Shown: one piece after another, positions 34,695 through 45,800 of the stretch
Layout: every line of letters begins with the position of its first letter
Position numbering within the stretch: position 1 is the stretch's first letter
Assembly (NCBI GenBank): GCA_900660155.1
Contig: CABFPE010000631.1
Span: 178,262 to 231,798 of the forward strand
Reading direction: 5' to 3'
Length of the DNA stretch: 53,537 nucleotides
Source of the DNA: Hofstenia miamia
Taxonomy: Eukaryota > Xenacoelomorpha > Acoela > Hofsteniidae
Translations under genes and position numbers: made by a program
Notes under the pieces: generated by a model
What the model was told of the DNA's origin: nothing
Database searches by the model: none
What the model saw: only the letters and a program-made list of their open reading frames with translations

Positions 34695-35324
34695 GACATC
34701 CCTCTTTATAAGCTGCAAAACACAAAGATCCGACAGCTCTTCACTGATATCGGACAGCCTGTTCCATCCGAGAGCGCTTGTCGAGCGCACGTGGACTCGT
34801 TACTGAAGAACAAATGAATCGGCTCAAGGAGCGTCTCCACTGCAAAAACGTCTTCATCGTTGTTGATGAAAGTGATGTTTGCGGTAGAAAATACGTCAAC
34901 ATTCTCATCGGCGACACAAAAATGCCAGAGACTACGTACGTCGTGGACTGCAGTGTGGTGGATACTGTGAATCAGCAAGTGGTTATAGCGAAAATCGATG
35001 ATGCGTTCAAGAAAATAGACGTGCAAAGAAATAATTTCGTTCTGCTATTGTCCGATGCGGCAAGATACATGACTTCAAGCACCGCGACGCTGAAACTGCT
35101 ATATCCGCAGCTATTTCATATTACCTGCACGGCGCATCTTTTACACAACTGCGCTGAGAAAGTGCGCAGTCACTTTCAAGACTTCGACAACCTCATTTCG
35201 ACGGTCAAGGCAGTGACAGTTAAGAACAGAAACCGCTGCAACATGTTCTCTAAAATTGGGACTCCGCCTCAGCCAGTGCTCACTCGCTGGGGTACATGGT
35301 TACGTGTGGCCGAGTATTACGCCA

Positions 35325-35435
35325 TGGCGAATGCGGAAGAGAAGAAACCCCTACAAACCTTCTTTCCAAGTTTGAAGAAAGACTTTAAGAGCAAATTGGT
35401 TGAGGCCTTCCTGTCGGCGTCATTCTATTACGCCA
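35325..35435 (+). repeat. 111-bp in-frame insertion carrying copy 2 of the duplicated segment
   Basis: Copy 2 (35326-35419) plus a short filler sits between two TATTACGCCA direct repeats (35315-35324 and 35426-35435). Taking one repeat plus the insert as 111 bp, the insertion is a multiple of three and interrupts the block AEYYAK, which is contiguous if the insert is ignored. The pattern suggests template switching or repair-mediated capture within the transposon. Confidence 0.8.
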
Positions 35436-35982
35436 AGGAACAGGTATCCTTGTTAGTCGTGCTAAAGCTGCTGTCAATGATGCCAAAGTTGCAGAGTCAC
35501 TCGTGAAGATTTAGCGCGACTACCAGGAACTTCCGAGACTGATCGAAAAGATGGAGAGTTCGAAATACACTTTGAAAGAAGCCCACGACGATATTACGAC
35601 GCTACACTTGAAACAGGACTGTGTTGGGATCGGTGCATATATTAAAAAGCGCATGCTCAAGAACTGTGACGTTGATAACATCATTAAATCGAAGCAAGAG
35701 AACGTGTCTCCAGCCGTGTACGCTGAACTTCAGTGCTGCCAGCCAACTTCTGCTACGGTTGAACGATCATTCTCTATGCTGAGTAAGCTTCTGCGCAAGG
35801 ACACACTTTTTTGCCTGAAAATGTGTGCAAATATTTGTGTTTGTACTACAATAAACTGTAATGGAATAGAATTCTAGATTAGAAAATTTTTCGTTTTTTT
35901 AGGTCAAAATTTGTCAAATTTTATCGTTTTTAAAGTCAAAATTTGCTGTTTTTTAGGTCAAAAAAATTGCCCTATTAATAAC

Positions 35983-38900
35983 TTATTTCTCTAGTGTTAT
36001 TTGCAGCATTGCTATGTCATTCACCATATTTCACTGCACGCTAAAAAATATAGAAAACGTGTTTAAATTATTTTCACTTTAGCAAAATATAATTTCATAA
36101 ACACTTCATAGAAATTGGTATATTTTTCATTGTTAGTTTATCTTAAGAGGTGCATTAAATTGCCACTTGTCATACTTTGAAAATAAACAAGAATACGCAA
36201 TTTTTAATTGGAAAGCTACTCAAAAATTTTTCTAAACTCAATATATTAATCCATTTCTGCTTGTCACACAATAGATTATTGACAACTTTAATTATCACTA
36301 AATGTGTATTTAAGCATGTTTTTTGTATTCACATATTTATCTCGTCCTTGAGGTGTAAGACAGAAGATCACAATTGTGCGAAATAAGGTTAATGGTATAG
36401 CTCTAATATACAAAATAGGTGAACTTGGTGGTAGCAGCATCAAATATTTCAGTGCAGTACACTCAAAAGTCAATGTAATATTAGAAAAGGTAATATTACT
36501 TCTCAAATCGGGGCTTGATTATATGTTTCAGCAATATTCTCAACTGTAAATGCTCGTGAAAACCTTCTTAGCGAATCTTAAATAATTGACAATTTTTTGA
36601 AGTATGCTATAAATTAATCGCTTTCCAATTATTGCAATATTTGCAATATCTACTAAATATTGCCTACATCTGCAGACAAAGAGTAAAACGAATAGTTAAT
36701 ATATATGTACTGTGGTTATTATAGACATGCATTTCATAAGGAATATAAGCATCTGTGCTCTATTGAGGGGGGGGGGAGACGTTTCCCCAGTCTTCCCACT
36801 GGGAATTTCTCTGACAATCACACAGTGGTACCAACTAACAGTTCAATATCACTGACATTTTTGTTTAAATTTTTTCAAAATTTCTGTAACAAATCAGTGC
36901 TTAATTATGTTACTGTCTATAATGCGCTGAATAAAACAGGTAAATAATTTTAGAAATTTTTTTTACAGCATTCAATAATTTTTTTTGCAAAATTGGCTTA
37001 CTCTAACTGCTTATAACTGTAATCAATTGCAGCTATCCACGGACTGTAAATTGACAAAGAAACATCTTTCACATAATTAATTGCTAACCAAAGCCTTCCA
37101 AACCAATGCTGAGCTTTAAACAAGGATTGAATTTCTCACTTTGTTTCGAAGTCCTTTAACACTCAAACGACAAGTTTGATTTAGAACTCGGCTTGATTGA
37201 ATCCCCAGCGTATGCTCAAGTTTCAAGAAACTCGCGAGTCCGGAATTACTTTTTTTATTTGAAGTAGTTGTCATTATCACTTATTTTTAGCACCTTGAGA
37301 GTCAATTCACCCAGAACATAGTAATTAAATCCATTAGTTAGACGATTGTATACAATCATACATTTCCGTGCTAAGGCAATTGAAATCTTCGCCGAAATCC
37401 TAATGTGGAAAATTGAGAACATTTACAAATGCTTACATAGATTTTGGTGACAAACTGAGGTTAAGTGGAGATCATTTTTAAAAACTAAAAATATTAGATA
37501 ATTTCTCTAAATTTTTTAAATTTTTCTTTCCATAAATCTCAAAATTATGCAAATTCAACACAAATGAATACAAAAAATAGCTTGACACCAATTAAGCAGT
37601 TGGAAAAATAGTAATTTGACATGGAAGAATACAAAAATGCTAAACAAAGCTTTTTCATTAGATACGCGTGGTTACTAAAAAACATTCATAGCCCATAGAT
37701 CTAATGCTTAGTAAAGAGATGTCCGAATTTGAATTAAGATTTTTTATGAAGCAATTTTTAAAATCATTGATTGAAATTTAGTTTATTCCTGGCCTTAGTT
37801 TACTAATCTTAATCTACTGTAGTCCCCATGTAAACACATATTTACACTCATTTACTGAGAAAAACATGTTGGGCAGGATCTGCTGTTTTTCTCGACTTGG
37901 GTGAAGAATATTTTTAGGTACAATCGCGAATTGTAATTTTCCAATCTATCTGATGACAATTAAGAAGTCTAGCAGTTCTTCTAAAATATTCATTCTTTGT
38001 TTTAGATATATTAATCTTATTTATTTGAGTACAGAATTATAAACTGATTATAAACTGATGAAGGCTATATTAAACAATGATGTGCACACACCACTTTTTC
38101 AAAGCTGTAAGAATTTTAACCCTTGCGACTATTATAAAACCAGATCTGTCTCAGAAAATGTACCGTTATAACATATTACTAATTTTCTACATCGCAGTTT
38201 CACTTACAGAAACTCACGAGATCTGCGTTCAACCAACTACGAAAATTTGGCAATGTTGATGAGGTCAAAAAGTTTGCAAAAAATAACTAGAACTAGAACC
38301 TCATTAATGTATTTTTTTACAGTAATTGAGTAACATTATATTTACTGTCGCGGGGGGAAGATAAATGCAGACTAGAAGCATAAAAAGATTCTGTAAACCC
38401 AATGCCACAAAGCCACCAAAATATACTATTATGAAGCTGATTGCATCATACGATCACTTATATCTTTATAAAGAAAATCCAGCAGCACATACTCCCGTAA
38501 GTTCCCAATGTATTCGAGGACAACCTTAAATTTTTAATCAAGATCATTTATGGTTGTGACCCTCCAGAGAATGCGCTTATAACTAGTTAGTCCATTCATA
38601 GGTCCTAAACCGTGGCCTGACGCTGTCCCATTAACGCATGCCATACGCAATGCGTTCGATTGCAAGTTCCTTTTTCATTACGACTTTTTGCAAGGCATGC
38701 TTCAATTGGTTCGTTGTTGATCCCATGGGACTTCCAGTTTATATTTACCTGAACATTAGTTGAAATAAGTTTCTTGTATATATCATATTTTTATGCAGGT
38801 GGGTATGCAGCTACAAAATTTCAATATTAAAACAAGCCAATTCTTTCAACTTTTCAATTTTTCGTTTGTACAAAATAAGAATGAAATCAGGCATGCAGAC

Positions 38901-39336
38901 ATGGCGAGCAGAAGTGACTGAAGAAGTTAGGAAATTTTTCTATTGTACATATTCCTGGCAAAATTTTTTTATTTGTGAGAGACGATATTAACATGCATAT
39001 TTTTAATGAATTTAGATATTGTGCAAACATTTACATGTAAAATTGTATTTTTGGCAGCACCTAGAAAGCCTTAATTTAAATTTTGTAAATATTTCTTGAA
39101 ATTTCTTGATATTTGCTGTGAAAAGTCAATTTATTTAACTAAACTACATCTGAAAACATCTGTACAAACAGTAAAATATTACATACAGTAAAGTTAGAAA
39201 AATAGATCGTGAACACTTCATATTTCGTGTGAATAAAATATATATATAAATTTAATTTCATTGCAAATCATTACCAAACGCAGATAGTTAAATAATTAAC
39301 ATTATGAAATCGTTTTTCATTGTTCTTATGTAATAG

Positions 39337-39338
<2 letters not shown>
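35983..39338. other. Non-coding stretch
   Basis: AT-rich, with no assignable coding tract. It contains a 10-G run at 36767-36776 with a nearby short inverted repeat CCCAGT/ACTGGG, and a GC-richer patch at about 38540-38720 that is open in more than one frame on both strands but matches nothing I know. No receptor TM6-TM7 exon was recognised. Confidence 0.45.

Positions 39339-39369
<31 letters not shown>
39339..39369. repeat. (TA)n microsatellite
   Basis: About 31 bp of TA dinucleotides just upstream of the hairpin region. Confidence 0.9.
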
Positions 39370-39372
<3 letters not shown>

Positions 39373-39485
39373 GTTACAACATGAAATTCAAAAATTGAGT
39401 AAAAAACAAATAAAAAATGGAGTACAGTTAAAAATTTTCGACAAATGCTCGTTATTACAGAATAACCACATTTGTTTTGATTTGC

Positions 39486-39545
39486 TAATAGGTAGAAAAA
39501 GTTCTACAACAATAATTATTGATGTAGAACTTTTTCTACCTATTA
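39486..39545 (+). ncRNA. Perfect 23-bp hairpin (possible small-RNA precursor)
   Basis: 39486-39508 and 39523-39545 are exact inverse complements, separated by a 14-nt loop (ACAATAATTATTGA). Arm length and loop size fit a miRNA-like precursor, but the stem is perfect and lies inside a 73-codon open frame, so a small inverted-repeat remnant is equally possible. A second inverted pair (TTTTAGATCGT near 39564 and ACGATCTAAAA near 39608) lies directly downstream. No expression evidence is available. Confidence 0.4.
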
Positions 39546-40427
39546 ATGAAATTGACGTATTTTTAGATCGTCTTAATAGGCATAATAATTAATATTAATT
39601 ATAATTAACGATCTAAAATTTTACACAACATTTTATATATATTATTATTTTATGGTAAAACCTGCCAGTTTCTCATAATGCATTTCTACCGAAGGATGAC
39701 TTGTTAAGAGGAATTTGATTCTACAAAAGAAAAGTAGGCACCTTCATGCCTATTTCAATGATTTGATTATCAAACAAAATTAAAATATATACAGTACTTT
39801 AGAAAGAGTATTTACAAAACCATTTTTTTAAAAAGTATGCTAAATCTAGTTTTCATTTACTGCTAATTAATCTAGTATCATATATAATAAAAGAAAATTG
39901 TTTTTAATTAAGATTTTTATATTTCCCTTTTCCTACAAAAAAAGTTTACTCATCTGTTTAAGCAATAATATAAATACTGGTATTGTTATTCAACTTCTTC
40001 AAATCCTATATGGGAAGGCATGCTGAATGTTTTAAAAATATGAAATTTTTTTCAAGGATTTTCAAGTCTACTACAACAAAGCGAACTTTCTGCAATTAAT
40101 AAAACTAAGTGCTGCACGCTTACACAATTTTTTTATGATTATTTATATATGAGTTTCAAACCCAAAATTTCTAAAATTTAAATAATTTCTGAAAAATATT
40201 GTTAGAACTGTTTTTTTCAAAAGATATTTATTAAGTTTTGATGAATTTGGATCATTATTTTGTTGTGAAACGCATTCCAATGGCTTGATTGCAGAACTTT
40301 GCTCTGGCATAAAAACTCAATGATTAATTAAAAATCATTTAATCCTCAAAATCTTCATTTACCTAAAATTATGATGCTAAAATTTTTTTTATAAATTTCT
40401 GATGAAAAAAGTATTTTTGAAATGTGA

Positions 40428-40859
40428 TTGGAGGAATACCGGACTGCTTCAGAAATTAAGAAGCTGTCAAAATCTTTAGCATCCGCGGCAAAGCGCCGAC
40501 AAACAGACAGAATGGCTGCAACTGCGCTTGCTTCAATTGTTGCGAAAGGATTACGTTTGATTGACAATGATTTTTTTGCGGCGAAATGAAAATAGTATTG
40601 GGACGGCAATAATCGAGCCCCAATTAATAGAAAACATGCAAAAGTTGTACCGCAGGATTATATTAAAAATTATGTCCAATTTCAGAATTAATTGCAGGAA
40701 GCGATAGTGCGGAATTCACAATACATTTCCTTTATGCATTCGTCTGCTTGATGTAATTGCCAACTAAATCATCCAATCTCAATAATGATCGAAGAAAATG
40801 TTGTGGAATGCATCAAACGTGGACTCGTTAAATTTAGGGCTTATGCTTGCAAAGCCTAA
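40428..40859 (+). pseudogene. Unidentified coding-like tract, interrupted
   Basis: One plus-strand frame stays largely open for 144 codons, with stops only at 40587, 40593, 40689 and 40749. The first 53 codons read LEEYRTASEIKKLSKSLAS then AAKRRQTDRMAATALASIVA and end FFAAK; later pieces include RAPINRKHAKVVPQDYIKNY and VVECIKRGLVKFRAYACKA. The tract is GC-richer than its flanks and has balanced amino acid use, unlike shadow frames here. I do not recognise a family. It may be a processed pseudogene, an old gene fragment or chance; the opposite strand is also open over part of it, which weakens the case. Confidence 0.25.
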
Positions 40860-42764
40860 AATGTAGACTAGCAATACTCCATTTTTCAGCAAAACACTGT
40901 GGTGCCAATTCGTAAGGTATTTCAATCCCATTACATTTTCAAAAGTTAGCACCAAATAGCATCCAAAGCTCTCCAGAGTCTCCAAAGATGCTTAAAAATT
41001 CAAAAATCAGTCATGAAAATTTCTTCTCCGAAAAATATTTCCATCCAAATAAATATTAATTTTAATTTAAAAATAATTTAAGCTTAACTTGAAAATTCAA
41101 ATTCATATTTTTGAGAAGTGCATAACGAAATTTGTTTAATCTTCCTTACAACAATATCCGAACATCGAAGGAAAAATAAATTTTACTTCATTGAAGTTTA
41201 CCTCGAAAGACCCATAAAACGTAAGTCAACTCGGTTCTATCCAGAAATAATATACTTCAGGTATGAAAGTACAACTATAAATGAAAATTGAAGATCATTG
41301 TTTTATGTCTATTTATTGATTATGTTAATTGCTAAATAGTTAAATAATTTTAAATCAGTTAGAATTTAAATCTAATTTTTTAATGCTCATTAGTAATCAA
41401 TTTACGAGTTCCCTGATTATATTCTAGTCTCAAAGTGAAATATTTATTCCCAGGTTACAACTCCATGAGATTAAGACCAGCAATTGACAATTGCTCAGGA
41501 TCCAAGAACAAATAAAATTAATTTATAGTTTTATTTGTAAATTTTTTATACTAATATTATGGACGAAAATGTTGGCTGACAGTGACTTTACTTAAGATTG
41601 ATATTTGGTAAGCAGAATATCAGAATTTATCTGAGTTTGTAAGTGTAAATTGGAAAACACGTGATTACGTAACTATTCACAAAGTTTACTATTATTCTAA
41701 AGTAATTGGTTAACTCGATCAATTTAATTGCGTTTTCCTTGCTTCGAAATTGCGTTTTTTAAGAAGGTTGGCAAGACATTGTAGAAAATCAAGTTTCAAA
41801 TATTGCTTTATGATAGAAATGAAGAATTCCACCGTAATTACATGAAGCGTAGGACGATAAAAAGAAATAATAAATTTAAGCCATTAATTTAATCAAGTGT
41901 TTTACACCGACGGACTACTCACTTGGAAAGTGTACTAAAACCTGAGATTGTTATTAAATCAAACAATTACTGACAACCACGTGCGCTTGCCTAATCAACA
42001 ATCAACATTAATAAAACACCGAAGAACGTCAATTTAAATATTTCCTATAGCATGTTAATCTGTTTTACAAATCGTTTGGGAATGCAATAACTGTTTGCTA
42101 ATATTTATTTAAACTGCTGGACACATTTTGCTGCTCGCCATAAATTATTACTGTTGAAAACATAAATATCTCTCAGTTGTCTAAATATGATTAAATATTT
42201 AAATTTGATTGTAAAATAGACTTTTGATTGTTTACTATGAAAATAATTGTGTACCAACTAATCACCATTTGGAGTGCACTATCAACCTAGATGTCTTGAT
42301 AGGTTAAATTCAATAAACTTGAGTACAAATTAAGACTATTTCAATTATTCTAAATTTTGGTTCTTAATTATTAATTTCGAGTACAGTAAAAAATTATTTA
42401 TTTAAAATATGCTGAACTTCTGCAAAATATGGGTAGATAAATATAACTAAATTTTAGCATTCATATTTAGTTTATGAGTATTGTATTTTAAGATTATTTT
42501 TTATTACTTTATAACGCAAAATCAATTTCAGTCTACTCACATGTGTGCAGCAAAATCGACAAAGTCTTAATTAATTTCAAAAGAAAGTCTACCTTTTTTG
42601 AATTCATTTAATGTGACCGACAAACCGTACGTGGTTTAGCTCTATAGAACTATGCCAAATATATTAGTATCTGGGATAAATCTATTAATACGGCATCATG
42701 AAAATTCATTCCCGATAGCCAACAAACGTTTTATAAATGCGTTTCAATTAATTCACACCAGGGG

Positions 42765-42765
42765 N
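42765..42765. other. Single ambiguous base within a G run
   Basis: GGGG-N-GG: a single N, possibly an unresolved homopolymer or a collapsed join. The flanks are not duplicated here. Confidence 0.8.
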
Positions 42766-42879
42766 GGTATATTCCAAACTTTATGTACCAAAGCATGACG
42801 ATTACCTTCTATTTAGTAGGTAATGGTATGACTCATTTTTGTATTTTGAAAAACTTTGATCATGATGATATTTGCAAGA

Positions 42880-43160
42880 ACATTCGAAATGTTTTTTTCA
42901 AAATTTGTGATGGTTTCCCCTAAAAAAGCTTAACCGCTTATAACTCACGAACTAATGATATTTGAAATCTGAAAACTCCATAAGATAGAAAATTTTCTCC
43001 TCTTTTTTTGTCTTTAGCTAACTGGCTGGTGTACTTGAACGAGATTTGCACAATATTTCTTCAGAAACAAAATATTTCATTGTAGTTGTTGATCCCATAG
43101 CATTAGACCGCTTCATTATCTGAACACTAGGTATGGAAAGAATTTGATTAATTTTAGAAA
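42880..43160 (+). repeat. Diverged dispersed repeat, copy 1
   Basis: Anchors include CACGAACTAATGATATTTGA (near 42956) and TTGTTGATCCCATAGC…CTAGGTATGGAAAGAATTT (about 43086-43148). Matching, diverged anchors recur in the same orientation and order at about 45510-45800. Non-coding and of unknown type. Confidence 0.5.
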
Positions 43161-43714
43161 AACGGGATTTCTCATTTTAAAAAATGCATACTTGCAAATA
43201 ATCAGGCTTTCAAAATTGATTTTGAATGGTTAAATCAAAAAAATTCCACAAAACTAAGGTCCTGAATTGCATTTCAGGTACAAATTTTTGCACAAATCCT
43301 TACCATTGCATGAGCGGACGCAACTCCGTAGATGTGCGCCTGTCAAACGCTTTCAATATTTCTCAACCGGCTTGGATAAAATTGGTCAATAATGTGGACT
43401 AGACGATTTGCTACTTAAAATTAACGCTAGTAGAAATAGGGCTAAGGATACGATACGGATACATTTGTGTTTTTCTTCTTCGAAATACATGTCTCATTAA
43501 CATCAAGTCTAGTTAAGGAATGTCATAATTGAATAAATTTTAATGACAATTTTTATTTAGATGACAAATCCTGCTATCAAATATATTAGACATCTTGGAT
43601 CTTCTTTGATTCCACAGCCCCCCCGCACTAATATTATTTTCAAAGAACATGGCATGTTTGCATTGAAAACATATATTTAGGCATAATCCTAACTCTCATC
43701 TCATCCCGGTCGAT

Positions 43715-43800
43715 TCTTCATTTTCCGTATTTTCCGGATAGTTCTTCATTGAACCAGAATATTCTTCACTTTTCAGGATCTATTCTTCACCTAATTTTGA
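43715..43800. repeat. Spaced TTCTTCA repeats
   Basis: Four TTCTTCAT/TTCTTCAC motifs recur at intervals of roughly 22-33 bp just left of the longer minisatellite. They look like a short degenerate tandem array. Confidence 0.45.
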
Positions 43801-44100
43801 CAATAACCCTAACCTAAATTCTTATTTTTTATCGGCCTAAACCATAAACCAAAGTCACAAATTCATGTTTCCTAAACTAAAACCAAAATTTCTAATCTAA
43901 GCCATTTTTTATAGAGCAAAACCCTAAGCCAAAGTCAGAAATCCACGTTTCCTAAACCTGAATACCTAAATTAATATTTTTTATAGACCTAAGCACTAAA
44001 CCAAAGTCACAAATGCATGTTCCCTAAGTCTAAAACCTGAATTTTGATTATTTCATAAACCTAAAATCTGAACCAAAGTCATCAATCCTGTTTCCTGTTT
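43800..44100. repeat. Degenerate 72-80 bp minisatellite with CCTAA motifs
   Basis: The anchor ACCAAAGTCA (or GCCAAAGTCA) occurs at 43848, 43928, 44000 and 44072, with periods of 80, 72 and 72 bp. Between anchors each unit repeats a TTTCCTAAAC-like and a TTTTTATAGAcCTAA-like block. ACCCTAA/CCTAAA words recur, but not as a regular telomere-type hexamer or heptamer. Confidence 0.7.
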
Positions 44101-44358
44101 CCTATGAAAACATTTCATGTTCTATGAAAATAATGTTAGTGTGCGGGGTTAAGCGCAAAAAAGGTCCGATATTTTATTAATTAAAATACAATTTTAGATA
44201 TTTCTTAGATTATAGTCTCTGTTCCTACAAATTTTTCACAAGCATCTATCTACTGATAATTAAAATTGGCTATATCCAACTTTTTTTCTTTCAATGGGAT
44301 TTTCTAAATCTTCTATAAAACAATGTAATAAAAAGTATGGTTTTCTATAGGGTAGATA

Positions 44359-44382
44359 CATATATATATATATATATATATA
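44359..44382. repeat. (TA)n microsatellite
   Basis: About 24 bp of TA dinucleotides. Confidence 0.85.
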
Positions 44383-44422
44383 AATTCTTATAGGTTAGAT
44401 ATACCCGTAGAACCTTATACGT

Positions 44423-44525
44423 GTTGCATATATGGTTTCACATTGGCTACATATATGATTTCACATAGGTTTCATATATGCTGTATATGTGCTTTCATTT
44501 AGGTTACATGTACAGTGTCTTTCAT
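44423..44525. repeat. 23-bp minisatellite, about 4.5 units
   Basis: Units of 23 bp follow the pattern GYTRCATATATGRTTTCACA plus three bases, at 44423, 44446, 44469 (partial, 11 bp), 44480 and 44503. The later units are more diverged. Confidence 0.65.
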
Positions 44526-44834
44526 AACTGAAGTATTAATTTATTACATATAAAAGTTATACTTGCAATAAATTTTATAGTAAATTGAATACATAGTAAG
44601 ACAAAATTATCAGATAACTTTCTTATATCATGTTGCCCTGTTCTTAATGTATTTTCTTATAAGTAAGTTTGTATATTTAACGTAAAAATCTACGTGAAAT
44701 CCCTAAGTGAAAATCAAAGGAAACAAACATGGAATGATAAATAGAGAAATTCAAATAAGTGCATTTCCATTAGGTAATGTTCAATTGGAAAAATGTTTAC
44801 AATATATATGTATATACATATTGCTTCAAATATA

Positions 44835-45000
44835 CTAAGGCTTTGGTTAGACTATATGATTGGTAGCAAGAGTAATTAAAAATCGCATCACCAGTAAGTG
44901 GGTAGACTTCATTGCAATATTAATTACATAGTCTAGCCATTGTATTAGGCTTGTGATACTATCACATGTGATTAATCACGTAGTCTAACCGTAGCCTAAG
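44835..45000. mobile_element. MITE-like element of about 166 bp
   Basis: The left end CTAAGGCTTTGGTTAGACTA and the complement of the right end (CTTAGGCTACGGTTAGACTA) match at most positions, and similarity continues into TATGATT/CGTGATT. The interior also contains a third TAGTCTAGCC-like motif and short inverted segments. No coding capacity. A target duplication is not evident, so the superfamily is left open. Confidence 0.6.
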
Positions 45001-45509
45001 AGCCACATGAAAGCAAATTTTAATATTAGAATGGAAAAGTTGTGTAAAAATGCAATACCAACTAGGCTTAGGACTGATAGTTGCACTTCTAATGAGCATT
45101 GCAAAGATATTTAATTGGGCATATCAATAAAAATGTACAGCATTTGATCAGAAGAATATTTGAAAATAGACGACAGTCAGAAACAAAAGTACTACACAAT
45201 GCTTTTCAACGAACTTTTATATTCTTTCTTAAATATATTTACAATGTATTAAAGCATCAAAGACATCCACACTAAGGTTAATGAAAAGATGTTGTATGCT
45301 AATAAAGATATCGTCTGATATAATTAGTGCAACACAATAACGCAATAAATTTCGCGTACGCAATTCATTGTATCACTGAATGAGTTAAGTAGTTTAGCAC
45401 AGAGAGATCTTACTTGTATCTCAAAAACAAATTTATCACTGATTTTGAATCTCAAAAAACATTATTAATTTATTAAATTTTCATACCCTTAAACTACCTA
45501 GGAATGTTT

Positions 45510-45800
45510 AAAATTTTTTGCGGTCTTGAAGAAATTTCAAATGCATATAATCCACGAACTGATAAAAATATCTTAAACTTGAAAACTACTTGATATAGTA
45601 GTGTTTTCTCTTGAATAGCTCTATTTATAACTGCGCCTAGTCACTGTGCCGATACCCTATTGCTGACTCTCCGTATGACAAGCCTAATTTGGCTTGGGTG
45701 CATATCTACATTAAAAGAAATAGTTATGGTTAGTGGTTGCTCCAATAGCCTGTAGACTTCCTGAGTACCTGAACCCTGGGTATGGAGAGAATTTAAAATT
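45510..45800 (+). repeat. Diverged dispersed repeat, copy 2
   Basis: Contains CCACGAACTGATAAAAATAT (about 45552) and GTTGCTCCAATAGCC…CTGGGTATGGAGAGAATTT (about 45736-45794), collinear with 42880-43160 about 2.6 kb away. Length differs by a few tens of bases. Confidence 0.5.

Larger units (their letters stand above)
34417..35877 (+). pseudogene. hAT transposase, frameshifted and internally rearranged
   Basis: Starts at ATG 34417 (MPKVRVSLSNKAHLYARES), with a probable zinc-finger segment CDLFCVFC…H (about residues 29-52). Frame changes follow near 34580 and 34797. The catalytic core is in 34778-35506: FIVVDESD (first acidic residue), LLSDAARYMTSS, then HITCTAHLLHNCAEKVR (the hAT CxxH region), and QPVLTRWGTWLRVAEYYA. 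A stop at 35511-35513 separates the C-terminal part (35551-35877), which carries the dimerisation-domain block SATVERSFSMLSKLLRKD. One more frameshift near 35810 precedes PENVCKYLCLYYNKL. It would move the element by cut-and-paste in the nucleus; this copy cannot be functional. Confidence 0.85.
34136..35982 (+). mobile_element. Complete but inactive hAT DNA transposon with TSD TTAATAAC
   Basis: The element is 34144-35974 (1831 bp). Its ends match: TAAGGCAATTTTTTTGACTT on the left and, read inward from the right, TAGGGCAATTTTTTTGACCT. Both sides are flanked by a perfect 8-bp TTAATAAC (34136-34143, 35975-35982), the hAT signature. GTCAAA motifs recur at both ends (about four per side). The transposase reading frame runs left to right. 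The coding part is visibly richer in G+C than the flanking DNA, which suggests a fairly recent arrival in this genome, although transfer cannot be shown from one copy. Confidence 0.9.

Noticed and set aside
36760..36840. G10 run with CCCAGT/ACTGGG, considered as a copy of the MITE at 6504
   Set aside because: Apart from the G run, the sequences do not align and no CAGTGG termini with an 8-bp duplication are present.
38600..38700. GTTCGATTGC considered as a tRNA B box
   Set aside because: No cloverleaf, acceptor stem or matching A box could be built around it.
38540..38720. GC-richer patch with open frames on both strands
   Set aside because: Frames on both strands are open for under 50 codons and neither matches a known family; raised GC alone explains it.
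43562..43680. Acceptor-like TTTATTTAG followed by MTNPAIKYIRHLG, considered as a receptor TM7 (NPxxY-like) exon
   Set aside because: No hydrophobic helix precedes the NP, and what follows does not look like helix 8. The resemblance is limited to NPAIKY.
43800..44100. CCCTAA/CCTAAA words considered as an interstitial telomere repeat
   Set aside because: The words are irregularly spaced within a 72-80-bp repeat unit and never form a perfect short tandem.
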